DNA of 14,055 nt from Holophagaceae bacterium (GCA_025353305.1 JANXQX010000303.1:1-14055), one strand, 5' to 3'; counted from the first letter of the stretch, positions 6,848-14,055 are shown. Notes: generated by a model from the letters alone, not told the origin. Numbers and translations: made by a program.

Positions 6848-7555
6848 TCAGCAGAGCCGCCCGACCACGGCAGCCAAGGCCGTCTCCACGCGCAGGATCC
6901 TCGGCCCCAGATCCACGGGCTGAAACCCAATGTTGATCAGGCTTTGGATCTCCGCATCCACCCATCCGCCTTCGGGCCCGATGGCCAGCGTAGTCGGCCC
7001 GGAGACGCCTTGAGGACAGGGTTCCCTTGACCCAGGATGGGCAACCAGCGCCAGCGTACCTTCCACCAGGACGGGCAGTTCAGCTTCCACGAAGGACCTG
7101 AACAATCGCGCCAGGCCCAGCTCAGGAAGAACCGTGTCCTTGGCCTGCTCCAGACCAAGGATCCGCTGTCGCATCAAATTTTCATCGCTGAGCCGGGGGC
7201 TCTTCCAATAACTTTTCTCGACCTTCCAGGCGTTGAGCAGGACGATGCGGGCGACACCAAGGCTCGTGGCGGCAGCCAGGACGCGGTTCAGGACCTTGGG
7301 CCGGGGCATGGCAAGAATCAGCGTCAGCGACAGTTTTGGCGGAGGATCCCGATCCAGCAGCAGCTCCATTTCCAGCGCCTCCGCATCCAGGCGGGTGACC
7401 ATGCCATGGCCCATCCTGCCATTCACGACCCCGACGGTCAGCGAATCGCCGAGAGTCGCCCGATGGACCGCGGACACGTGGGCGAAACGGCGGCCTTCGA
7501 GTCTGACCCGTGTAGGCGCAATAAAATCTTCATCGAAAAGCAGGATCAGATTCAT
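6848..7555 (-). CDS. rsmE: RsmE, 16S rRNA (uracil-1498-N3)-methyltransferase
   Basis: A SPOUT-class methyltransferase that modifies U1498 of 16S rRNA using S-adenosylmethionine. The 235-residue length fits the family. Seen: an N-terminal PUA-like region with an [17 protein letters not shown] stretch (23-39), [20 protein letters not shown] (81-100), [18 protein letters not shown] (129-146), and the SAM-binding knot motifs [13 protein letters not shown] (191-203) and [11 protein letters not shown] (216-226). The ATG at 7555 overlaps the stop of the upstream acetyltransferase gene by four bases (ATGA), so translation is probably coupled; AAGGA lies 12 bases upstream, within that gene. The open frame continues upstream of the ATG, but that part is the antisense-like frame of the acetyltransferase gene and was excluded. 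Confidence 0.94.
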   Translation of the reverse strand: MNLILLFDEDFIAPTRVRLEGRRFAHVSAVHRATLGDSLTVGVVNGRMGHGMVTRLDAEALEMELLLDRDPPPKLSLTLILAMPRPKVLNRVLAAATSLGVARIVLLNAWKVEKSYWKSPRLSDENLMRQRILGLEQAKDTVLPELGLARLFRSFVEAELPVLVEGTLALVAHPGSREPCPQGVSGPTTLAIGPEGGWVDAEIQSLINIGFQPVDLGPRILRVETALAAVVGRLC

Positions 7556-8070
7556 GGCTGAGAAAGGTCCTTCACCAGGATGCGGTCCACGTCCACCTGG
7601 CTGCCTATCTGAAAATGGTGGAACCCCACATCGACAAAACCGAGCCGGGCGTAGAAGGCCAGAGCCCTTGGATTCCGCTCCCAGACGCCGAGCCAGAGGG
7701 TGCGGGCACCCTTCTCCTTCGCCACACCGATACAGGCCTCCATCAGCGCAGATCCGAGGCCCTTCCCCACCGCTTTCTGCAGCGCGTAGATCCGCACCAG
7801 TTCGATAGGGTCTGGACCCTTGACGCATGGTTCAGGTGGACCTTGGCGAACCAAAGCGTAGCCGACAGGCTCCTCCTCGATGCTGGCAAACAGGAAGGTA
7901 CAGGCGGGATCCAGCAATTCCCGGCCTAATTTTTCGGGGTTGTAGGCCTCCTGCAGGAAAGCATCAAAATCCTCCACCCTGTAGAAGGTTTCGAAGGCTT
8001 CGCGGAAGGTGCGCACGCTGAGGTCTTCGAGCAGCGTCAAATCGTACGGGGTGCCAAGACGGATCAACAT
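7552..8070 (-). CDS. GNAT-family N-acetyltransferase, PaiA-like
   Basis: The 172-residue product has the pattern of a Gcn5-related acetyltransferase, which moves acetyl from acetyl-CoA to an amine. The start LIRLGTPYDLTLLEDLSVRTF resembles the PaiA subfamily (polyamine acetyltransferase of Bacillus). Motif A is LVRIYALQKAVGKGLGSALM (91-110), carrying the acetyl-CoA-binding Q/R-x-x-G-x-G/A pattern as KAVGKGLG. Motif B is WLGVWERNPRALAFYARLGF (126-145), and HHFQIGSQVDVDRIL (151-165) matches the PaiA-type C terminus. The substrate is not determinable from sequence. The ATG at 8070 is seven bases after the stop of the preceding secreted-protein gene and lacks a clear Shine-Dalgarno site; the upstream extension of the frame overlaps that gene and was rejected. 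Its stop overlaps the rsmE start. Confidence 0.88.
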   Translation of the reverse strand: MLIRLGTPYDLTLLEDLSVRTFREAFETFYRVEDFDAFLQEAYNPEKLGRELLDPACTFLFASIEEEPVGYALVRQGPPEPCVKGPDPIELVRIYALQKAVGKGLGSALMEACIGVAKEKGARTLWLGVWERNPRALAFYARLGFVDVGFHHFQIGSQVDVDRILVKDLSQP

Positions 8071-8077
8071 GGCCGAT

Positions 8078-8548
8078 TTACTTGCCGAGCTGGCCGCGCA
8101 GGGTCTTGCCGTCCTGGTAGGCAAGGTCGTCAACGGACCAGCTTCCACCAGTTTTTCGCAATAGCGCCACCACCATCTGCTTGGGGCCATTGCCGCTGAA
8201 GGTCACGGGAACCCGCGTCAGTCCGCCTTCGTTCATGGCCTTGCCCACCATAAAGTGTTTAGGGTATTCCTGGCTGTCGGTGAAGGGATCTCCGTCGATG
8301 TTAGGTACCTCATCCGGATTGCCAGGCCGGGCCAGCTCGGCATTCAGCCGGGCGAGGAGATCGGGGCTCAGCCACTTCGACTTGCGTGCCAAGGAAGCCT
8401 TCGTGAAGCCCATGGTGTGCTTGAAATGATCCGCGAAGAGGGCACGGACGACCTCCACCGGCCCTTCGGGAACGGGAGCTATCACCTTGGATACCTGCGC
8501 TTGCAGGGAAACCGGTGCGACGAGGGAAGCGAGAAGCCATGGAGTCAT
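8078..8548 (-). CDS. Small secreted protein, DUF3828-like
   Basis: The 156-residue product begins with a hydrophobic signal-like segment (about 2-18) ending SLQAQ, although it lacks the usual basic residues at the start. The rest contains PVEVVRALFADHF (30-42), KSKWLSPDLLARL (56-68) and a DGDPFTDSQEY motif (85-95) typical of DUF3828-type or NTF2-like exported proteins. It ends GSWSVDDLAYQDGKTLRGQL, a pattern common in such small periplasmic proteins. The start is fixed by an in-frame TAA three codons upstream of the ATG at 8548. No good ribosome binding site is visible, so translation may depend on the TfoX-domain gene that ends 26 bases before it. Function unknown; domain call is moderate. 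Confidence 0.7.
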   Translation of the reverse strand: MTPWLLASLVAPVSLQAQVSKVIAPVPEGPVEVVRALFADHFKHTMGFTKASLARKSKWLSPDLLARLNAELARPGNPDEVPNIDGDPFTDSQEYPKHFMVGKAMNEGGLTRVPVTFSGNGPKQMVVALLRKTGGSWSVDDLAYQDGKTLRGQLGK

Positions 8549-8574
8549 GAAGGCATATTAATCTCGCTTGAGGC

Positions 8575-8916
8575 TCAGCGGGCCTTCTTCTTGCGCGGTT
8601 TCGAGGCAGCCACCTTGATGGCCCTGGTCATCCATTGGGCCAGTTCCTCGGGGTCCTCCAGTGCGTCCTCCGGCACCTCGAAATACCCCATGGCCCGCTC
8701 GTCCCCGAAGGGGTGGAAGGCACCCATCCCCTTGGCCTCGTAATCACCACGGTTGCTGTCGTCCACTTTGAAGTAGAGGCGATCGTCAGCCATCAGCGCA
8801 AAGAAGTAACCCCCAGAGTAGACACCCACACCGCCGAACATCGGTTTCGAGCTCACCGGCGCCACGGCGCCTAGTTGGTCCAGCACGAATTCACGGTAGG
8901 ATGCGCTCACGGACAT
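8575..8916 (-). CDS. TfoX N-terminal-domain protein
   Basis: The 113-residue product is a stand-alone TfoX_N domain. Seen: a start SYREFVLDQLGAVAPVSSKPMFGG (6-29) containing the MFGGVGVY signature (26-33), then FFALMADDRLYFKVD (38-52), GAFHPF (65-70), and MGYFEVPEDALEDPEEL (76-92), ending in a basic KPRKKKAR tail. In Proteobacteria TfoX/Sxy controls competence genes, but single-domain members occur widely without that role being shown, and this one lacks the C-terminal TfoX domain. The ATG at 8916 was chosen because it starts the domain; the open frame reaches 8961 but the extra 15 residues do not fit the family. It is the first gene of the leftward run and is divergent from the Doc-like gene across 138 bases. 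Confidence 0.88.
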   Translation of the reverse strand: MSVSASYREFVLDQLGAVAPVSSKPMFGGVGVYSGGYFFALMADDRLYFKVDDSNRGDYEAKGMGAFHPFGDERAMGYFEVPEDALEDPEELAQWMTRAIKVAASKPRKKKAR

Positions 8917-9054
8917 TTCTGTACCCCATTTGTTTCCAGCATCACACCACCCCGGGTCCACCCGTGCAAAGGACCTGGTTACACTGGATCAGATGAGGCC
9001 CAATCTTTCCCATTCCGTCGTGACCCAGGCGCCAGCCTTTGAAGCGCAAAAACC

Positions 9055-9930
9055 GTGGTGAAGGCGAAGTCTGGCGTTAAAGCCCCCGCCAGCAGCGGAC
9101 CGATTTCCATCCAGCTTCTCTCCGAGGCCCGCATTCTGGAATTGCACCGAGCTTTGGTGGCCTTTTCCATGGGCACCGAAGCTCCGGTCAAAGATTTGGG
9201 ACTGCGGGATGAACTCCTGCTGGAAGCCGCCGTGTCCCGCCAGTTTCAGAGCACCGGATTGCTGATGGAAGGTTCCGACCCCAGGGAAAAAACGGCCGCT
9301 CTGCTCCAAGGTCTGGTCGATGAGTTGCCCTTTTACGATGGCAACGCACAAACCGCCTTGCTCGCGATGCTGATGCACCTGGACATCAACGGGTTCGCGC
9401 CCAACCAGGTTTCCCATGACGACCTGTACCGGCTGATATCCGCCTTGATTTCCCATGAGACAAACCAACTGCCCTTGAAGGGCGCGAAGGCGGCGAGCCG
9501 CAAGGCCGGTGTGAAATCGAACCAAGAGGATGAGCTGTCCCGTATTTTTCAGTGGCTCATAGCCAATTCCAGATGGGCCGATCATCGTGAATATCCGCTT
9601 CCACTGACCGAAGTGAAACGGCTTCTGCTAGGCCTGGACGCGGATCTTGGTGATCCCGCGGATGGGCAGATCGAATTGCTCAAGGCCGAAGCCCAGACCG
9701 AAAAACGATTCATGGGTTTGGGCTCAAAAACTGTATCCCGCATGATCCCCGCGATGAAATTCCCTGATCCCGGCGGGGATGGTCTGGTGACCGCCAACAT
9801 CCTTCGCGACATCCAGAAAGCGCTGGGCTTGTCGGGCCTGGAGGACAAACCCTTCTACGATTGGTCCGCGAAGGTTCAATCCTTCTCCCGCCAATACCAG
9901 ACCCTGTGGCCGAGGCTGGCGAAGTTGTAG
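9055..9930 (+). CDS. Doc/Fic-fold protein with degenerate active-site motif and C-terminal extension
   Basis: Residues about 27-115 of this 291-residue product follow the Doc (death-on-curing) pattern: ILELHRALVAFSMGT, LGLRDELLLEAAVSRQ, EKTAALLQGLVDE, then LPFYDGNAQTALLAMLMHLDINGF. In active Doc/Fic proteins the central motif begins with His and has Lys/Gly-Arg after GN; here it reads LPFYDGNAQT (91-100), with Leu at the catalytic His position and Ala-Gln after GN, so the classical transferase activity is probably lost. Residues about 158-270 form a separate domain (SRIFQWLIANSRW, PLPLTEVKRLLL, FPDPGGDGLVTANILRDIQKALGLS, KPFYDW) whose pattern loosely recalls small HicA-like RNA-binding folds; that is inference. 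A TGA in frame at 9040 limits the start to GTG 9055 or GTG 9058. No antitoxin gene precedes it. The phosphohexomutase gene follows after 17 bases. Confidence 0.68.
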   Translation: MVKAKSGVKAPASSGPISIQLLSEARILELHRALVAFSMGTEAPVKDLGLRDELLLEAAVSRQFQSTGLLMEGSDPREKTAALLQGLVDELPFYDGNAQTALLAMLMHLDINGFAPNQVSHDDLYRLISALISHETNQLPLKGAKAASRKAGVKSNQEDELSRIFQWLIANSRWADHREYPLPLTEVKRLLLGLDADLGDPADGQIELLKAEAQTEKRFMGLGSKTVSRMIPAMKFPDPGGDGLVTANILRDIQKALGLSGLEDKPFYDWSAKVQSFSRQYQTLWPRLAKL

Positions 9931-9947
9931 ATTCTTCCGGGGTCCCC

Positions 9948-11654
9948 ATGTCCATCGAAGTCGCGCTTTCCTATCTTTCCTCGCCCCATCTTGAGGCTGA
10001 TCTGCGTGAGGAATTGCAGGCCCTCATGGACAGCGCGAAGTCAGGTGATGCTGACGCTTCGAGTGAGCTGGCCGATCGTTTTTCAGAGCCTCTGGCCTTC
10101 GGCACGGGTGGCCTGCGGGGCATCATGGGCGCCGGTCTGAAGCGCATGAACAAGCCCAACGTGCGGCGCACGACCATGGCCCTCGCCACGGTGACAAAAC
10201 TCCATGCACCGGGCAAGCAGGTGGCCCTGGTGGGGTTCGACACGCGGCACAACTCCGCTTCTTTCGCCCGTGAAGCTGCGCGCGTGCTGGCAGCTGATGG
10301 TTTCGATGTGTTCCTTGGCAATCGGCCGCTACCCACGCCTTTTCTTTGTTTCGCCATGCGGAAACTGGGCGCCGCCTGCGGCGTGATCATCACGGCCTCC
10401 CACAATCCCAAGGCCTACAACGGCTACAAGGCCTACGACGACCGTGGCGCTCAGGTGCTTGCCCCCTGGGACTTTGAGATCGAAGCCAACGCGGCCGTGC
10501 TGCCCCTTGTGCCGGAGAGTCCCGCGGAATCGATGGACCAGGACATCCGGACCATCCCCCTTGAAATTGAAGAAGCCTATCTGGCTCTGGGCTTGGCACT
10601 TCGCCAAAAACCCGCCCAGTTCGTGAATCCCAAGCTGCTCTTCACCTCATTTCATGGCACCGGCGGCGCCTTCGTACCGGAACTGTTCCGCCGCGCCCAC
10701 ATCCCCCTGGACATTTGTGAATCGCAGTCGGTCCAGGATGGCGACTTCCCCACGGCGCCACGACCCAACCCCGAGGAAATCGCCGCCTACGCGGCACCCC
10801 TTGCTGACGCGCAAATATTCGGCAGCGAGGCCATCCTGGCCAATGATCCTGATGCCGACCGCATCGGTGTGGTCGCTAAACGGGCCGGCGTCTGGGAGTT
10901 GATGAGTGGCAACGATCTGGCGGCCCTCACGCTGGATTACCTCTGCAGCAACAAGGGACTCAGCGGCGTCTGTGTCAGTACCGTGGTCACCTCGGATTTC
11001 ATGGCGGAAGTCGCGCACCATCATGGCTTGCAGGTGATGTGGACCCTCACCGGCTTCAAGAACATCGCCGCCTGCATGGACCGCCTGGTGGAGACCCGCG
11101 AGACTTATGCTTTCGGAGCCGAAGAGAGTTTCGGGATGCTGTTGAGCGATGAATTGCGCGACAAGGACGGAGTCCTGGCGGCACTTGTGGTCGGCGAAAT
11201 GATCGGCCACTACAAGGCGAAAGAACTCGGATTGTTCGAAGCCGTGGATGCCCTGCAGAAACGCATCGGCACATTCCACAACCGCCTGGTGAATCTTGAA
11301 GACCCGCGCCCCGGCGGCGCCCAGCGTTTCGCTGAAGCCATGGCGCGCATCCGTTCCGCCGGCCTCGCGCAACTTGGCGGGGAAAAGGTCGTGGCTTGGG
11401 AAGACTTCCAGAGTGGCGTTTGGCACGGGCCGAATGGTGAAGTGGCGCCCATCCTGGATCGCCCCGATCGAAAGGATATCGCCCAGGAAATTCCCCGCAG
11501 CAATGCGCTGAAATTCCGGTTGGAAAGCGGCGCCTTCGCCGCCTTCCGCCCCAGCGGCACCGAACCCAAACTCAAGATCTACCTGCAAAGCCGCACGGAC
11601 ACGGCCCTTCTCGACAAGCTGGAAGCAGAAGGAAGAAGCCTGCTGGGGTTATAG
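9948..11654 (+). CDS. Phosphoglucomutase/phosphomannomutase, PgcA type
   Basis: A cytoplasmic alpha-D-phosphohexomutase interconverting the 1- and 6-phosphates of glucose (and possibly mannose), feeding nucleotide-sugar, glycogen or envelope polysaccharide synthesis. The 568-residue product matches the longer PgcA/PGM2-like branch. Seen: LAFGTGGLRGIMG (49-61), the active-site serine in ITASHNPKAYNGYK (148-161, Ser151), the magnesium loop ANDPDADRIGV (298-308), the sugar-binding GAEESFG (390-396), and the phosphate-binding RPSGTEPKLKIY (534-545). All key residues are present, so it should be active. The ATG at 9948 is preceded by CGGGG with a six-base gap and lies 17 bases after the Doc-like gene; the frame extends upstream to 9861, but that overlaps the previous gene and does not match the family. 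The exact substrate preference cannot be read from sequence. Confidence 0.94.
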   Translation: MSIEVALSYLSSPHLEADLREELQALMDSAKSGDADASSELADRFSEPLAFGTGGLRGIMGAGLKRMNKPNVRRTTMALATVTKLHAPGKQVALVGFDTRHNSASFAREAARVLAADGFDVFLGNRPLPTPFLCFAMRKLGAACGVIITASHNPKAYNGYKAYDDRGAQVLAPWDFEIEANAAVLPLVPESPAESMDQDIRTIPLEIEEAYLALGLALRQKPAQFVNPKLLFTSFHGTGGAFVPELFRRAHIPLDICESQSVQDGDFPTAPRPNPEEIAAYAAPLADAQIFGSEAILANDPDADRIGVVAKRAGVWELMSGNDLAALTLDYLCSNKGLSGVCVSTVVTSDFMAEVAHHHGLQVMWTLTGFKNIAACMDRLVETRETYAFGAEESFGMLLSDELRDKDGVLAALVVGEMIGHYKAKELGLFEAVDALQKRIGTFHNRLVNLEDPRPGGAQRFAEAMARIRSAGLAQLGGEKVVAWEDFQSGVWHGPNGEVAPILDRPDRKDIAQEIPRSNALKFRLESGAFAAFRPSGTEPKLKIYLQSRTDTALLDKLEAEGRSLLGL

Positions 11655-11680
11655 GTTTTTGATCCCGAAATTCCACGGGG

Positions 11681-13396
11681 TCACGGCGTAGTCACCAACG
11701 ACCGTGTGGCTGAATACGAGTTGGCCGATTGGGCGGATGCCAGACCCACCACGCGGAACCCACCCTGCTGCTGGCCAGGTGTCGGGAATTTCATCAAACC
11801 CGCGCCAGGATTCAGGCGGGAATACATCATCGCCGTCGCATTTTCTGTGGCGGCGGCACTCGTTGCACCGCCTCCGATGGATCCGAACTGCCCATGCTCC
11901 ACGTTCACGGGCTTGCCAGCACGGAAACCCCAGCGATCATCCCACCCTGCGAAGCCTGTGAAATCCGGGATTTGCACATTGTGAACGCCGGCTCCCAGCC
12001 AGCCTTCACTGAACAGCAGGTACCAATAGACCTGCTCCTGATTGGCATTCTGGCTCAGGGAAAACTGCTGCAACCTTGGCAATGGGCTTACCGAGGACCA
12101 GCTGAATCCCGGCCTCTTATAGGAACCCGGGAGCCAATCCACTTGAAGAGGGAGCACGGGGGTGGGGAAGTTGATGGATAAAGCTCCTGGCAGCCCCTGG
12201 CCGCCTCCATAGACGGACTCCCCATGGCCAGGGCCAAAGGCGCTGAATCCGTATCCATAGCTGTCGCCGGACACGCTGCGTTTGGGCGGGAAGGCGGCGT
12301 AGGACGGCAGGCTCGTGCCATCTCCCAACCCCAAATACTGCCCGCCAGAAGTGAAATAGCGGACGATGCCTTGTACCGTCTCATCGCTTCCAACAGGGCC
12401 ATAGGTGATGGGTTGCGGCGGCCCTGGGTCAAAGCCATCAGCGTTGAAATCCACATCTCGCGCCGCATCGCTCTGCGCGTCCCGTCCACGGTCCAGGAAG
12501 AAGCGCGTGGGAATGTGGGTGTCGGGATTGGAAAAGACCCAACCCGCCAAATCCCCCTTCCCCTTCAACACCCGGGTCAGATAGGAACTGGCGTTGCCAT
12601 CGAACGGCAGCGTGGCGGCGCTGGTCACCAGATAGCCCGAGGCGGCGCCCTGCCCCTGGATGAGGCCCCGCAAAGAATAGAGCACCGGGTCGCCCCCCTC
12701 CCCCGGCGGTGGATCACAAATGAAATAGACTCCCAGGGAACTCGATTCCTGCATCGTCTGGAAAATATAGTTCATCTGGAAGGAGTGAAAAGTGCCGATG
12801 TTGCAGTTGTAGCCATAGGCCAAGCCGTAGCGGCCTGCCGGGTCTGTCACGGGGGCACTGTATGCCCCTTGGTTTCCCTCCAGCAATCGCCATGGCATGT
12901 CGCCATCCTTGAATGCCATCATGGGGAGGTTGGCCTGAGTGAAATTCACATAAGTGAAGACCGGGAGCAGCTGGGAAGGTGGCACGCTCACTTTGAAGGG
13001 CAGATTCTTATCTTCGAAATTTCCACGCGCATGGAGCGTGATGGCGTGATCACCAGCCGTGGCCCATCCTGCCACCCGCACGGAAACCGTTGCAGTCATT
13101 GGATCCGCACCTATTGCACCTATTGTAAGGGTGGCCGGTGAAACGGAAGCTGTCACGTCCGCGCTTTGTGCGTCCACCGAAAGATCGACTTTCCCGACAT
13201 AACCGTTGATCGAACGGACTGTCGCCGTGAAATGTCCAACCGTGTCTGGCGCCACGGGCAGCTTTGCCAGATCAAGGCTCAGTTCCACGTCGGGCGCCTG
13301 CCGCGGCATGGACGTGTGAGTGCCGCCACAGCCAATGGCCAGGGCCAGGGCGAGACTCGACGTGCCAAGATGGAACCATTTCCAGACTGAATTCAT
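11681..13396 (-). CDS. Large lipoprotein with N-terminal Ig-like domain, function unknown
   Basis: The 571-residue product starts with a basic/hydrophobic signal and lipobox-like LALAIGC (Cys23), predicting a lipid-anchored envelope protein; Ala at the -3 position is slightly atypical. Residues about 36-140 resemble the Ig-like beta-sandwich domain of secreted proteins (TVRSINGYVGKVDLSVDAQ, VTASVSPATLTI, AGDHAITLHARGNF). The remaining 430 residues are rich in Gly, Tyr, Phe, Trp and Pro, with almost no Cys, and I do not recognise the domain; phrases such as GRYGLAYGYNCNIGTFHSF (188-206) and GFAGWDDRWGFRAGKPVNVEHG (starting near 489) suggest an extended beta structure. The ATG at 13396 has GGAG and AAGG just upstream. 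It converges with the phosphohexomutase gene with 26 bases between the stops and has its own probable -10 box. A surface carbohydrate-binding or structural role is possible but unsupported. Confidence 0.8.
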   Translation of the reverse strand: MNSVWKWFHLGTSSLALALAIGCGGTHTSMPRQAPDVELSLDLAKLPVAPDTVGHFTATVRSINGYVGKVDLSVDAQSADVTASVSPATLTIGAIGADPMTATVSVRVAGWATAGDHAITLHARGNFEDKNLPFKVSVPPSQLLPVFTYVNFTQANLPMMAFKDGDMPWRLLEGNQGAYSAPVTDPAGRYGLAYGYNCNIGTFHSFQMNYIFQTMQESSSLGVYFICDPPPGEGGDPVLYSLRGLIQGQGAASGYLVTSAATLPFDGNASSYLTRVLKGKGDLAGWVFSNPDTHIPTRFFLDRGRDAQSDAARDVDFNADGFDPGPPQPITYGPVGSDETVQGIVRYFTSGGQYLGLGDGTSLPSYAAFPPKRSVSGDSYGYGFSAFGPGHGESVYGGGQGLPGALSINFPTPVLPLQVDWLPGSYKRPGFSWSSVSPLPRLQQFSLSQNANQEQVYWYLLFSEGWLGAGVHNVQIPDFTGFAGWDDRWGFRAGKPVNVEHGQFGSIGGGATSAAATENATAMMYSRLNPGAGLMKFPTPGQQQGGFRVVGLASAQSANSYSATRSLVTTP

Positions 13397-13418
13397 TGCC
13401 TTGCTCCAAGCCGAAGCC

Positions 13419-13431
13419 GTTATTCAATAAC
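13419..13431. promoter_or_regulatory. Palindrome GTTATTCAATAAC, possible operator
   Basis: A perfect 6+6 inverted repeat around one central base lies between the TATAAT box at 13445-13450 and the lipoprotein start at 13396, i.e. in the predicted 5' leader. It is AT-rich in a GC-rich background, as expected of a repressor site, and is flanked on both sides by AAGCCG. No binding protein is known. Confidence 0.3.
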
Positions 13432-13444
13432 AAGCCGATTCGCC

Positions 13445-13450
13445 ATTATA
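13445..13450 (-). promoter_or_regulatory. Probable -10 box (TATAAT) of the lipoprotein gene
   Basis: On the minus strand GTTATAATGG contains a perfect TATAAT 48 bases before the ATG at 13396. No good -35 hexamer is seen 16-18 bases upstream (GAGCGT at 17), so the site either relies on an activator or is a chance match. It lies in the 163-base gap after the CapA-like gene, where a new promoter is expected. Confidence 0.4.
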
Positions 13451-13559
13451 ACTTGGTCACACGGATGACGCTCCGAGATGAAGGGTCAGGCTGAAATATC
13501 CTGGACGGTGCAGGTGATTTTGGCACTGGCCTTGATCTTGGCGTCGGGACTTCGGTTGT

Positions 13560-14055
13560 TTACCTGGTTTCGAAATTTTGCCCGACGATCCCTGCGATGC
13601 GCTGCTTGCGCAAGAGCAAAGTGCGCAAGCTTTCCTGGGCTTCAAGCAGCGCAATGAGACGCGACCGCTCATCGCCCATTGATTTCGGGTCCGCCAGACG
13701 ATCCACCTCCTTGCGAGCCTGGGCCAGCGCGGCGTTCACCCGTAAAACGCGAACCTCGCGGCGCCCACCTTTCCCTGCTTGCATTTCCCGTGCATTATTT
13801 TCAGTCCAAAGGGGTTCATAACTTACATTTCTAAGCTTTACGGTCTGGAGACCGCTCAAATCCAATTCCTTCGAAAAAGTCACACGGAGGGCCGCGCTGT
13901 CCCGATTATCGCCCCCCGCGACAGGAAAGAGATCGGCGCGGTAGAAGCGATCCTGATTGGCGATGAAATTGCCCAGCGAGTAGGCCACGATGGCCTTGCG
14001 CCCCCCGGCTTCAAGCTGTTCAATTGGTTGGAGCACGTGCGGATGGGAGGCTAGA
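13560..14055 (-). CDS. CapA-family protein, C-terminal part (5' end outside window)
   Basis: The frame is open to the right edge, so the N-terminal part is missing; 164 residues are visible. They begin LASHPHVLQPIE, matching the HPHV.Q metal-site motif of the CapA/PgsA metallophosphatase-like fold, followed by GGRKAIVAYSLGNFIANQ, the other hallmark of the family. The last 60 residues are charged and probably helical (ALAQARKEVDRLADP, LLEAQESLRTLLLRKQ) and may form a coiled coil. CapA-family members were named for a role in poly-gamma-glutamate capsule synthesis, but most homologues outside Bacillus are uncharacterised and no capB/capC is in view. The gap to the lipoprotein gene is 163 bases, so the two are not obviously one operon. 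Confidence 0.85.
   Translation of the reverse strand, partial: LASHPHVLQPIEQLEAGGRKAIVAYSLGNFIANQDRFYRADLFPVAGGDNRDSAALRVTFSKELDLSGLQTVKLRNVSYEPLWTENNAREMQAGKGGRREVRVLRVNAALAQARKEVDRLADPKSMGDERSRLIALLEAQESLRTLLLRKQRIAGIVGQNFETR

Noticed and set aside
6786..6965. Longer N terminus for MtgA, up to 299 residues
   Set aside because: The extension overlaps rsmE, lacks family similarity, and the GTG at 6785 has a good ribosome binding site and gives the standard length.
8917..9054. Search for a Phd-type or other antitoxin gene ahead of the Doc-like gene
   Set aside because: The 138-base divergent gap holds no open frame with a start and ribosome binding site, and the gene downstream is a metabolic mutase, so a classical toxin-antitoxin pair is not supported.
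10647..11588. Open frame of 313 codons on the minus strand opposite the phosphohexomutase gene
   Set aside because: It is antisense to a full set of conserved mutase motifs; the length is a by-product of GC-rich codon use, and the translation shows no recognisable domain.
12224..13141. Open frame of 305 codons on the plus strand opposite the lipoprotein gene
   Set aside because: The minus-strand frame has a signal peptide, lipobox, Ig-like domain and ribosome binding site; the plus-strand product has none of these and no clear start context.

Overview
This window looks like ordinary chromosome from a GC-rich (about 60% by eye) Gram-negative-type bacterium. It carries a monofunctional peptidoglycan glycosyltransferase, a lipoprotein with an outer-envelope-style lipobox, and several secreted or membrane-anchored proteins. 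The overall gene style fits an Acidobacteriota (Holophaga/Geothrix-like) genome, but that is only an impression. No rRNA, tRNA, CRISPR array, transposase or phage gene was seen.

Layout. From the left edge: mraY (minus strand, 3' end cut off by the window); then a plus-strand HupE/UreJ-type membrane protein gene; then a small CTTTGTG-rich repeat patch; then murF (minus strand), whose last codons lie inside that patch. murF and mraY are normally adjacent in the division/cell-wall cluster. Here the membrane-protein gene splits them, so it is divergent from mraY and convergent with murF. Upstream of murF, still on the minus strand, are a membrane-anchored TPR protein and a tight two-gene operon of a ThiS/MoaD-like ubiquitin-fold protein ending in Gly-Gly and a six-repeat BNR/Asp-box beta-propeller. 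Next come mtgA, rsmE, a PaiA-like GNAT acetyltransferase, a small secreted DUF3828-like protein and a TfoX N-terminal-domain protein. These run in one direction with short gaps or overlaps, so partial co-transcription is plausible.

The direction switches at about 8.92-9.05 kb. A plus-strand pair follows: a Doc/Fic-fold protein with a degenerate active-site motif and a C-terminal extension, then 17 bases later a PgcA-type phosphoglucomutase/phosphomannomutase. The mutase converges with a large minus-strand lipoprotein of unknown function, which has its own likely -10 box and a nearby palindrome. The right edge holds the C-terminal part of a CapA-family protein.

How the genes fit together. MurF makes UDP-MurNAc-pentapeptide, MraY loads it onto the lipid carrier, and MtgA polymerises the resulting lipid II, so three steps of peptidoglycan synthesis are present, although not as one compact operon. 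The phosphohexomutase feeds nucleotide-sugar synthesis. The most unusual items are the catalytically degenerate Doc-like protein coupled to the mutase, the ubiquitin-fold/beta-propeller pair, and the repeat patch overlapping the murF stop region.
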